NCBI GenBank assembly: GCA_051011595.1
Contig: JBPCTQ010000008.1
Location: 1 to 12,508 of the forward strand
Origin: JAOUEE01 sp051011595
GTDB lineage: Bacteria; Actinomycetota; Acidimicrobiia; Acidimicrobiales; SHLQ01
Direction: 5' to 3'
DNA length: 12,508 bases
The number at the start of each line of letters is the position of its first letter. Position 1 is the first letter of the stretch. A model generated the notes under the pieces. The model was not told where the DNA came from. It saw only the letters and a list, made by a program, of their open reading frames with translations, and did not search any database. This document shows positions 1 through 5,849 of this stretch, piece by piece. Position numbers and translations under genes: made by a program.

Positions 1-92
1 GGCGCGTCACCTATGACGCGTTGTACCGCCAGAACGCGCCGCGCACCGAACTGGCGGTCAGGCGCGTCACCTATGACGCGTCGTACCGCCAG
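1..92. repeat. Duplicated hairpin-forming repeat (60-bp spacing)
   Basis: Bases 1-32 and 61-92 are the same sequence with one mismatch (T22 versus C82). Each copy holds a perfect 7-bp inverted repeat, CGCGTCA / TGACGCG, around a CCTA loop (3-9/14-20 and 63-69/74-80). In the second copy an outer 8-bp arm, CTGGCGGT (51-58), pairs with ACCGCCAG (85-92), giving a long hairpin over 51-92 broken only by a small internal loop. The outer left arm of the first copy would lie before the window, so more copies may exist upstream. Bases 51-58 can also pair with 25-32. No coding potential is evident. Confidence 0.8.
51..92 (-). terminator. Candidate 3' hairpin terminator of the gpx gene
   Basis: On the minus strand this hairpin starts 14 nt after the gpx stop codon. 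It has an 8-bp outer stem, a short internal loop with one G-C and one G-U pair possible, a 7-bp inner stem and a 4-nt loop. No T tract follows, so it is not a classical intrinsic terminator. It could still end transcription or protect the 3' end. It may instead be part of a dispersed repeat family. Confidence 0.4.
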
Positions 93-106
93 TTCGGAGA
101 AGAGAC

Positions 107-583
107 TCAGCCCAGGTACTGGGGCAGCTGCTCGCCGATCTGTTCGGGGGTCACCGTCGGGGCGAAACGAGCCACCACGTTGCCCGAACCGTCGACCAGG
201 AACTTCTCGAAGTTCCAGGTGATGTCGTTGGAGTCGCCCTCACCAGGCTGTTCGGTGCGGAGCCACTCGTACAGCGGCGCCGCCCCGTCACCGTTGACCT
301 CGATCTTGGAGAACATCGGGAAGGTGGCGTCGTACTTGCTGGTGGCGAACTCGAGGATCTCGGCATCAGTACCGGGCTCCTGGGCCCCGAACTGATTACA
401 CGGGAAAGCCAACACGTTGAAGCCGCTGTTGTCTTCGTGAAGCGTACGCAGACCTGCGTACTGGTCAGTGAGACCTCATTGGCTGGCTACGTTCACGATC
501 AGGTTCACCTGATCGCGAAAGGCGCTCAGGCTCACATCCTCACCGGTGATGGACTTCATCTCGAAGTCGTGCAGGGTTGTCAT
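107..583 (-). CDS. Selenocysteine-containing glutathione peroxidase (in-frame UGA = Sec36)
   Basis: Thiol peroxidase of the GPx family, reducing H2O2 or lipid hydroperoxides; 158 aa, the usual bacterial length. The ATG at 583 gives MTTLHDFEMKSITGE, a typical GPx N-terminus. Reading continues to NVASQ, then UGA at 478-476, then GLTDQY, and on without another stop through FPCNQFGAQEPG (58-71), FPMFSKIEVNGD (88-99) and WNFEKFLVD (123-131) to TGA at 109-107. The UGA sits exactly at the catalytic Cys/Sec of the family. The other tetrad residues are present: Gln68, Trp123, Asn124. The SQU-G context resembles animal GPx4, and as in GPx4 the oligomerisation loop is short. The resolving-Cys region (residues 75-90) has no Cys; the only Cys is Cys62. 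Actinobacteria generally lack glutathione, so mycothiol or thioredoxin is the likelier reductant (inference). A SECIS-like hairpin follows the UGA, and a -10 element lies 8 nt before the ATG, with no Shine-Dalgarno. A naive caller would start at GTG 415 and lose the active site. Confidence 0.9.
444..461 (-). promoter_or_regulatory. Bacterial SECIS element within gpx
   Basis: Minus-strand RNA 461 to 444 forms a perfect 7-bp stem GUACGCA / UGCGUAC closed by the loop GGUC. The stem begins 14 nt after the UGA and the loop 21 nt after it, inside the usual window for bacterial SECIS hairpins. The central 10 nt, GCAGGUCUGC, equals the apical part of the E. coli fdhF SECIS bound by SelB (from memory); there the loop begins 18 nt after the UGA. 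The bulged U17 of fdhF has no counterpart, because this stem is continuous. The hairpin lies inside the coding sequence and encodes QYAGLRT. Confidence 0.85.
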
Positions 584-591
584 GGGCGGGC

Positions 592-597
592 ACTGTA
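592..597 (-). promoter_or_regulatory. -10 element of gpx (leaderless)
   Basis: TACAGT on the minus strand ends 8 nt before the ATG at 583, so transcription would start at or next to the A of the start codon. A TTCCGC hexamer 17 nt upstream could be a weak -35. No Shine-Dalgarno is present between it and the ATG. Confidence 0.5.
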
Positions 598-701
598 GCG
601 GCTCCGGCCGGGCTGCGGAACCCTCGGATCAGTGCCTCACCATGGCCACGAATTGGGTCGGTCATCGAACGGCAAGCGAGACTGCGGCCACACTCGCGAC
701 C

Positions 702-707
702 AGGGAG
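702..707 (+). promoter_or_regulatory. Shine-Dalgarno of the LLM oxidoreductase gene
   Basis: AGGGAG lies 6 nt before the ATG at 714. It selects this start over the in-frame ATGs at 546 and 642: the first would overlap gpx antisense, and the second has no ribosome-binding site. Confidence 0.65.
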
Positions 708-713
708 AAATCG

Positions 714-1667
714 ATGCCTTCCGCGGCCCCGGAAAACGACATCAGCTTCGGCATGCAGTTGCCCATCCAGACCCTCACCCGCACCTTGTGTGATCCCTGG
801 GAGGACACCGCCCAGGTGAGCGATCTGGTATCGGTGGCCCAAACAGCCGAGGCCAGCGGGATGGACTTCATCGGTGTCTGCGACCACATCGCCATCCCCG
901 ACAACGACTACGCCAAACACATGACCACCACCTGGTACGACACGGTGGCCACGCTCAGCTATCTGGCCGCGCACACCGAACGGGTGCGACTGCTGTCGGT
1001 GGTGTGGGTGGCGGCTTATCGCCATCCCCTCCAGACGGCCAAGGCGTTCGGCACCCTCGATCATCTCAGTGGCGGCCGGGCCATCTTCGGCGTCGGGGCC
1101 GGCCACGTGGAGGCCGAGTTCGACGCCCTCGGGGTCGACTTCGCCACTCGCGGCAAACGACTCGACGAGACACTCGACGCCATCAGCGGTGCGTTCGCCG
1201 ACACCTACGTGTCGCACCAGGGCGAGCACTACCAATACACCGACGTCGGCGTCGCTCCCGCTCCGGCGGGCGGCGAGCTCACCATGTGGGTGGGGGGCGG
1301 CGGCAAGGCCGCGCTGCGCCGGGTGGGACAGTTCGGCCATGGGTTCATTCCCTTCACCCAGTCGCCCGCCGACTACCCCGAGGTCATCGCCACCATCGCC
1401 GAGGCGGCCGAAACGGCCGGACGGAGCGATCAGCACTTCGCCATCGGTGCCTTCGCCCCCCGCGTCTACCTGGGTGAACCCCCTGACGGCTTGAACCCGG
1501 TGCACATGAGCGGGTCGGCCGACCAGATCGCGGCAGCCATTCGGGGAATCGCCGGACTGGGCGCCAACACCATCCACTGTGCCTTCCGAGGCCGCGATCG
1601 CGCCGAGTACGAAGATCAGGTCCGGCGCTTCGGCGCCGAGGTGATGCCGTTGGTGCGCGAAGGCTGA
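714..1667 (+). CDS. F420-dependent LLM-class oxidoreductase
   Basis: Luciferase-like monooxygenase (LLM) fold enzyme, 317 aa, probably using the deazaflavin F420 for hydride transfer; the substrate is unknown. Family signatures visible are a beta-barrel start (ISFGMQLPIQT, 10-20), FIGVCDHIAIP (52-62), the strand VRLLSVVWVAAYRHP (91-105), and the LLM core LDHLSGGRAIFGVGAGHVEAE (115-135) followed by FDALGVDFATRGKRLDETL. That run resembles the Rv2161c-type subgroup of probable F420 oxidoreductases. The C-terminal part (MSGSADQIAAAIRGIAGLGA) is the usual final helix region. The gene is divergent from gpx, with 130 bp between starts, and stands alone as a transcription unit. F420 rather than FMN is inferred from the subgroup and the actinobacterial context; no direct marker is visible. 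Confidence 0.82.
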   Translation: MPSAAPENDISFGMQLPIQTLTRTLCDPWEDTAQVSDLVSVAQTAEASGMDFIGVCDHIAIPDNDYAKHMTTTWYDTVATLSYLAAHTERVRLLSVVWVAAYRHPLQTAKAFGTLDHLSGGRAIFGVGAGHVEAEFDALGVDFATRGKRLDETLDAISGAFADTYVSHQGEHYQYTDVGVAPAPAGGELTMWVGGGGKAALRRVGQFGHGFIPFTQSPADYPEVIATIAEAAETAGRSDQHFAIGAFAPRVYLGEPPDGLNPVHMSGSADQIAAAIRGIAGLGANTIHCAFRGRDRAEYEDQVRRFGAEVMPLVREG

Positions 1668-1717
1668 GCTTCGCCTCAGATTCTCCCGGGATGTACCTGT
1701 CGGCGCGACGTCATGGG

Positions 1718-2395
1718 TCAGGCTTGGGGGCCAAGGGTGTATTCGATCCCCTGTCGCGATCGGCCCTGTTCCTCGAACAGCCCGAGAGCGCGCAGGCAGT
1801 AGGCCATCTGCTGGGCCACATCGCGTGACACGTCGGCCTGGCGGGCCAGATCGGCGGTGGTGAATCGGGCCGGCAGGTCGTCGGGCACCAGATCCATCAG
1901 ATCGCGTGCCCCATCGAATCGCCGTCGCTCGAACACCTCGTCGAGCACCCGGTCGACGGTACGGAACCCACCGCGGCCCCGTCGGGCCCGGGGATCGGCA
2001 ACCTGCACGTTGGTGACCGAGACCAGCACCACCTCGAGGCTGAGGTCGGGGTGATCGAGCAGTGTGGGAATACTGACCAACTCCTCGAACAGCGAGTGGA
2101 CACTGCGCCGTTTCGGCGAGCGGCGGGGTTTCACCCCCGGTTTCTGGAGGCGGGTCTGCACCGCGATCGGGTACACCAACAAGACCCGGTGTTCGCCGAG
2201 CACGTGATCGAGCTTGTTGCCCATGGCGGCAAACGAGCCGGTCTGGATCTCGATCAGTAGGTCGTCGCGACGGATGTCGATGACAAACCCGCCGAGTGGT
2301 TCCTCCAGTCGATCACCTGGTTCGGCGTACATCGCCTTCAGTGCCGCGTGCAACGATCCTTCGTTGAGCGTGCCGATGTGGGGCTCGGTGTCCAT
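1718..2395 (-). CDS. PD-(D/E)XK nuclease-like protein with C-terminal winged helix
   Basis: Conserved hypothetical protein of 225 aa whose exact role I do not recognise. The N-terminal half (MDTEPHIGTLNEGSLHAALKAMY, then GGFVIDIRRDDLLIEIQTGSF at 35-55) has the spacing of a PD-(D/E)XK core: Asp40 on one strand and Glu49-x-Gln51 on the next, with Glu13 a possible helix residue. Gln replaces the usual Lys, as in some members of that superfamily. The middle is basic (VKPRRSPKRRSVHSLFEEL). The C-terminus (FTTADLARQADVSRDVAQQMAYCLRALGLFEEQ) reads as a winged helix that could bind DNA. The start at 2395 is set by a one-base TGATG overlap with the upstream epimerase, implying translational coupling; an extension to 2437 would overlap that gene further. 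Whether it cuts DNA is inference. Confidence 0.6.
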   Translation of the reverse strand: MDTEPHIGTLNEGSLHAALKAMYAEPGDRLEEPLGGFVIDIRRDDLLIEIQTGSFAAMGNKLDHVLGEHRVLLVYPIAVQTRLQKPGVKPRRSPKRRSVHSLFEELVSIPTLLDHPDLSLEVVLVSVTNVQVADPRARRGRGGFRTVDRVLDEVFERRRFDGARDLMDLVPDDLPARFTTADLARQADVSRDVAQQMAYCLRALGLFEEQGRSRQGIEYTLGPQA

Positions 2396-3300
2396 CAGGC
2401 CCGCTCTGCCACCATTCGGGCCAGGCCGTCGGGCCACGAAACCTCACACGGACCGGTGATCGCCAAGCGCCGCGTGTTGTCGCTCACCGACCCCGCCACG
2501 CTGTTGGGTGTGGCGACCCGTCGGATATCGGCGGTGAGACCGGTCAGCTGCTCGAGTTCGGCCACCCACTGCTCGGCCGTCACCACATCGTCCCCCGCCC
2601 AGTTCACCACCGTGGCCGGCACCGAAGCGGCCTCGAGCAGGGGCCCCACCTGGGCGACGATGTCGTCCTCGTGGATCGGGCTGTAGGGCGTGGGGCCGGG
2701 GTCACGCAACACGATGGGATCTCCGCGCCGCAGGGCATCGAGATGCAGAGCCGGCAGGCCACCGTTGGTGCCGTACGCCACGTTCATTCGGGCGATCACG
2801 GTGGGGATGGCGAACAGACGGGCGGTGGTGCGGGCCACCGCCTCCTGGCCGATCTTCGAGACGCTGTAGGTGGGCGAGTAGGGCTGGCGGGTGTCACCCA
2901 TCTGATCGGTCTCGGCAAAGGGGTACCAGCGATCGGGTTGGGGTTCGTACACCGAGAACGTGGACATCACCAGGAACCGGGCCGAGGCGCAATGCTGCAT
3001 CAACAGACCGGTGCCTTCGGCGTTGACCCGCAGTCCGTGATCGGTGTCGCGGCCCGGACCCTGGGCCACGGCCAGGTGCAACACATGGGTGAAATCGCCG
3101 GGGAGGTCGCCGAACTCACCCGTACCCAGGTCGATTCGACGGGTGGTCACGCCCAGTGCCTCGACCCGACGGCGGCTTTCCTCCTCACCGAAGCGGGCGA
3201 TCCCCCACACCTCGTTGTCGGCTGCCAGCCGTCGCGCGATGGGAAAGGCGATCTGGCCGGCGGGGCCGGTGATCAGGATCTTGGCGTCGACCAGGCTCAC
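2395..3300 (-). CDS. NAD(P)-dependent epimerase/dehydratase (extended SDR)
   Basis: Extended short-chain dehydrogenase/reductase, 301 aa, of the nucleotide-sugar epimerase/dehydratase type. The Rossmann motif is ILITGPAGQIA (8-18, GxxGxxA), followed by LHLAVAQG (74-81), the Ser-bearing strand VMSTFSVYEP (111-120) and the catalytic YSVSK with Tyr145 and Lys149. ARMNVAYG (about 170-177) corresponds to the conserved strand after the active site, and PYSPIHEDDIV to the end of the substrate-binding region. Substrate is not predictable: NDP-sugar, lactone or other hydroxy substrates are all possible. The start is GTG at 3300, with only weak GGAAA-like sequence upstream. The stop overlaps the ATG of the next minus-strand gene by one base, so the two are probably cotranscribed. 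It is divergent from the doxX-like gene with 54 bp between them. Confidence 0.78.
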   Translation of the reverse strand: MSLVDAKILITGPAGQIAFPIARRLAADNEVWGIARFGEEESRRRVEALGVTTRRIDLGTGEFGDLPGDFTHVLHLAVAQGPGRDTDHGLRVNAEGTGLLMQHCASARFLVMSTFSVYEPQPDRWYPFAETDQMGDTRQPYSPTYSVSKIGQEAVARTTARLFAIPTVIARMNVAYGTNGGLPALHLDALRRGDPIVLRDPGPTPYSPIHEDDIVAQVGPLLEAASVPATVVNWAGDDVVTAEQWVAELEQLTGLTADIRRVATPNSVAGSVSDNTRRLAITGPCEVSWPDGLARMVAERA

Positions 3301-3354
3301 TGCTGCAGTATTTCCGCACTACCGTCTCTGCGCACACGACCAGAGGGAATCGTC
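3301..3354. promoter_or_regulatory. Divergent promoter region, epimerase / doxX-like gene
   Basis: Only 54 bp separate the two divergent starts, so both promoters must lie here or inside the genes. On the plus strand TACCGT (3320-3325) could be the -10 of the doxX-like gene, leaving a short leader with the Shine-Dalgarno AGAGGGA (3342-3348). On the minus strand AATACT (3312-3307), 6 nt before the GTG at 3300, is a weaker -10 candidate. No clear -35 is seen. Confidence 0.3.
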
Positions 3355-3879
3355 ATGCCCGTCGACGCCGATATCGATGCCATCAACACTGCACTGCTCA
3401 TTCTGCGAGTGATGCTCGGGGTGATCATGTTGGCCCACGGCATCAACCACATCATCGGTGGCGGCAAGATCGAAGGGACCGCCGGTTGGTTCGCCAGCCT
3501 GGGCATGAAGCCGGGCATCTTCCACGCCTGGTTGGCCTCGATCACCGAGGTGGCCGCCGGGGTGCTCCTGGTGGTGGGCCTGCTCACCCCGCTGGCCGCG
3601 GCCGGGGTGATCGGCGTGATGGTGGTGGCGCTCATCACCAACCATCTCAAGAACGGCTTCTTCATCTTCCGGCCGGGCGAAGGGTACGAGTACGTGGTGT
3701 CGCTCATCGCCTTCGGGTTCGTGGCGGCCCTGTTGGGACCGGGCGAATGGTCTCTCGACAACTCCTTCGACCTGATGGGTATGGCCGGCTGGAGCGGGCT
3801 GGTCATCGGGCTGGTGGCCGGTGTGGGTGGCGCACTGCTGTTGCTGGCCGGGTTCTGGCGACCCGAAAAACAAGACTGA
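3355..3879 (+). CDS. DoxX-family membrane protein
   Basis: Integral membrane protein of the DoxX/DoxD-like family, 174 aa. Hydrophobic segments lie at about 12-33, 58-80, 82-98, 112-128 and 146-167. Family-type features include the first helix LRVMLGVIMLAHGINHI with polar His residues, the ITEVAAGVLLVVGLLTPLAA stretch (63-82), and FRPGEGYEYVV before the later helix. Some DoxX relatives work in thiol or redox processes at the membrane (for example mycobacterial complexes with superoxide dismutase), but function here is unassigned. The ATG at 3355 has the Shine-Dalgarno AGAGGGA at 3342-3348. The gene ends 68 bp before the convergent fadD stop. Confidence 0.75.
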   Translation: MPVDADIDAINTALLILRVMLGVIMLAHGINHIIGGGKIEGTAGWFASLGMKPGIFHAWLASITEVAAGVLLVVGLLTPLAAAGVIGVMVVALITNHLKNGFFIFRPGEGYEYVVSLIAFGFVAALLGPGEWSLDNSFDLMGMAGWSGLVIGLVAGVGGALLLLAGFWRPEKQD

Positions 3880-3920
3880 CGCAGGCTGACTCGGACTGAC
3901 TGGGGCTCGCTGGCTGGGAT

Positions 3921-3935
3921 CCGAGGCCAACTCGG
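3921..3935. terminator. Weak hairpin between convergent doxX-like and fadD genes
   Basis: CCGAG (3921-3925) pairs with CTCGG (3931-3935) around a 5-nt loop in the 68-bp gap between two convergent stops. There is no T tract on either strand, so this is only a possible bidirectional terminator. The rest of the gap is an imperfect GACTGA-rich stretch. Confidence 0.2.
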
Positions 3936-3947
3936 CCGCTCAGCAGC

Positions 3948-5738
3948 TCACGCGTAGAGCGCTTCGATCTCGGTCTGGTACTTGGCGTGTACACCCCGAC
4001 GCTTCAGCTTGGAGGTGGGGGTCAGCTCTTCGGTGTCGGGCAACCATTCCTCGTGCAGGATGGTCACCTTCTTGACCCGCTCGGCGTTGTTGAATCCGGC
4101 CATCACCTCTTCGAGACCCTGGTTGACCAGGTCGATCACCGTCGGGTTGTCGGCCAAGTCGCCCAGTGAGGTGAACTCCACCCCGTTGGCCCCGCACCAG
4201 GCCTGCGCCTGGTCGGGATCGAGCACCACCAACGCCGATACGAACGGCCGCTGATCACCGATGGCACACGCCTGACCCACCAGCGGAATCTGCTTGAGTT
4301 TGCTCTCGAGGTTGGCCGGGCTGATGTTCTTGCCACCCGCCGTGATGATGAGCTCCTTCTTGCGATCGACGATGCGGAAGTAGCCGTCGTCGTCGACCTC
4401 GCCGATGTCGCCGGTGTGCAGCCAGCCGTCGTCGTCGAGCGCCTCGGCGGTCTTCTCGGGGTTGTTGAGGTACCCCGTGGTGACGTTGCCGCCCCGGCAG
4501 ATGATCTCGCCATCGTCGGCCAGGGCCACTTCGACGCCGGGACAGGCCGGTCCGACCGTGCCCGGCTTGATGCGGTCGGGGGTCCAGGTCATCGGACCGC
4601 AGTTCTCCGACATGCCGTAGATCTCCGACAGCGGAACACCGATGGCTCGGTACCAGGTGAGCAGTTCGGCCGGGATCGGAGCCGCGCCGGTGACGGCGAT
4701 CTCCATCTCGTCCATACCCAACATGGCTCGTACGCCCGAGAACACCTGGCTGTCGAGCGCTTCGTAGGTGGCCTTCTGTTCGTCGGTGGCTCGATCCCAG
4801 GCCAGGTCGAACACGATTTCGGACGCGGCGGCCACGGCGCCGTCGAAGCCGGCCTTCTTCTCCGGATCACCGGCCAGCGCGGCGCTGACACCGGCGTGGA
4901 ACTTCTCCCACACGCGGGGTACACCGAAGAGGTAGTTGGGTTTCACCTCGCGCATGGTGGCGCCCAGATCGGCGAGATCGGGCAAACAGAAGGTGTTGAG
5001 ACCGAGGAAGGCACCCTGGTAGTGGGTGGCCATACGTTCGGCGATGTGGGCCATGGGCAGGTAGGAGACGGCCCGCATGCCATCGACGTCGCGGTCGGTG
5101 CACCGAAGCATCGACTCGATCGTCCAACAGATGTTGAAATGGCTGATCTGCACCCCCTTGGGCGGGCCGGTGGTGCCCGAGGTGTAGATGATGGTGGCCA
5201 GATCGTCGGGCTGGGCGGTGGCCGCGGCGGCCTCGAGGTCGATGGAGCCGTCCTGCATGAGCTCGTCGAGATCGAAGTCGCCGTCACCGTCGACGGCCCC
5301 CAGGAACTCGAGGTCGGGCAGCTTGGCCCGGGCCGGCCGGAACCGGGCCAGGAACGAGTTGTCCTCGGCTACCGCCAACTTGGCCTCGCAGTGACCGGCC
5401 AGGAACGCGATCTGGTCGACCGACGACGAGTTGTAGATGGACACCGGGGTCGCACCCAGGAAATAGCAGGCCATGTCGAGCAGATGGAACTGGGGGATGT
5501 TGCGCATCATCAACACCACCCGGTCGCCCGCCTCCACACCCTGCGCCTGGAGACCAGCAGCCACCTGAGCCACCCGCTCGGCGTACTGACTGAACGTCCA
5601 GTGCTCCCACTCACCGCTGGCGTTGCGCCAGTTGAGGGCAGGAGCGTCGCCGTGGTCGGCCACCGTGCGGAGGAACTCCGTCGGCACGGTCTGGCCGGCG
5701 ACCAATTCTCTGATTTCCTGATCGACGGGGTTGGCCAC
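3948..5738 (-). CDS. fadD: Long-chain acyl-CoA synthetase (FadD15-like AMP-forming ligase)
   Basis: ATP-dependent ligase that activates fatty acids to acyl-CoA through an acyl-adenylate; 596 aa, the usual size of the COG1022 long-chain type. The AMP-binding P-loop is YTSGTTGPPKG (185-195). Later come YLPMAHIAER, the YGMSENCGPMTW segment (motif A5 region), GYLNNPEKT, WLHTGDIGEVDDDGYFRIVDRKKE (A7-A8) and ITAGGKNISP. The C-terminal catalytic lysine is probably Lys577 in TPTSKLKRR. The start is GTG at 5738, chosen because AAGGAG sits 5 nt upstream and the reading frame further upstream has no family similarity. It is divergent from the thiolase-like gene, which supports an acyl-CoA theme for the locus. 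Chain-length preference cannot be read from the sequence. Confidence 0.88.
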   Translation of the reverse strand: MANPVDQEIRELVAGQTVPTEFLRTVADHGDAPALNWRNASGEWEHWTFSQYAERVAQVAAGLQAQGVEAGDRVVLMMRNIPQFHLLDMACYFLGATPVSIYNSSSVDQIAFLAGHCEAKLAVAEDNSFLARFRPARAKLPDLEFLGAVDGDGDFDLDELMQDGSIDLEAAAATAQPDDLATIIYTSGTTGPPKGVQISHFNICWTIESMLRCTDRDVDGMRAVSYLPMAHIAERMATHYQGAFLGLNTFCLPDLADLGATMREVKPNYLFGVPRVWEKFHAGVSAALAGDPEKKAGFDGAVAAASEIVFDLAWDRATDEQKATYEALDSQVFSGVRAMLGMDEMEIAVTGAAPIPAELLTWYRAIGVPLSEIYGMSENCGPMTWTPDRIKPGTVGPACPGVEVALADDGEIICRGGNVTTGYLNNPEKTAEALDDDGWLHTGDIGEVDDDGYFRIVDRKKELIITAGGKNISPANLESKLKQIPLVGQACAIGDQRPFVSALVVLDPDQAQAWCGANGVEFTSLGDLADNPTVIDLVNQGLEEVMAGFNNAERVKKVTILHEEWLPDTEELTPTSKLKRRGVHAKYQTEIEALYA

Positions 5739-5743
5739 GAGAT

Positions 5744-5749
5744 CTCCTT
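5744..5749 (-). promoter_or_regulatory. Shine-Dalgarno deciding the fadD GTG start
   Basis: AAGGAG on the minus strand, 5 nt before the GTG at 5738, is the strongest ribosome-binding site in the window. It fixes the fadD start although the frame stays open for more than 700 bases upstream. Confidence 0.75.
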
Positions 5750-5818
5750 GGGGTCGTCGCTCGCCAACAGTACCGACCGCGATGGGACGGAGCGAAGGCC
5801 GAGCCGGCATCGGTTTGA

Positions 5819-5832
5819 CCGACCGAGGTCGG
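5819..5832. promoter_or_regulatory. 14-bp inverted repeat between fadD and the thiolase-like gene
   Basis: CCGACC-GA-GGTCGG is a perfect 6-bp inverted repeat with a 2-nt spacer. It lies in the 111-bp divergent intergenic region, 17 bp before the ATG at 5850. Its symmetry suits a dimeric regulator, for example a TetR-type acyl-CoA repressor, but no regulator gene is in the window. In such GC-rich DNA a short repeat like this may be chance. Confidence 0.3.
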
Positions 5833-5849
5833 ACTCGGAGACTCGAACC

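Noticed and set aside
51..109. The hairpin after the gpx stop as a second SECIS (UGA 109-107 recoded)
   Set aside because: Its loop is UAGG, not GGUC-like, and the protein already ends at the normal GPx length.
107..583. gpx as a pseudogene or a short 102-aa gene starting at GTG 415
   Set aside because: Only one stop interrupts the frame, it is at the catalytic position, both flanks are conserved, and a SECIS hairpin follows it. Decay or sequencing error would not be expected to create that combination.
540..1577. Long open frame on the minus strand opposite the LLM oxidoreductase
   Set aside because: Antisense shadow of a GC-rich gene: low-complexity Gly/His/Arg-rich translation without recognisable motifs. 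The plus strand carries a clear family.
1668..1717. Intrinsic terminator between the convergent LLM and nuclease-like genes
   Set aside because: Only a 4-bp GTCG/CGAC hairpin (1699-1709) and no T tract; too weak to annotate.
2671..3354. N-terminal extension of the doxX-like frame opposite the epimerase
   Set aside because: The translation is Gly/His-rich without motifs, and the real start at 3355 has a Shine-Dalgarno.
3874..3947. GACTGA-rich tandem repeat after the doxX-like stop
   Set aside because: The copies are short, irregular and imperfect, so there is no defined repeat unit.
4416..5849. Long plus-strand frame opposite fadD, continuous with the thiolase-like gene
   Set aside because: Shadow frame of fadD. 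Thiolase similarity begins only at the ATG at 5850.
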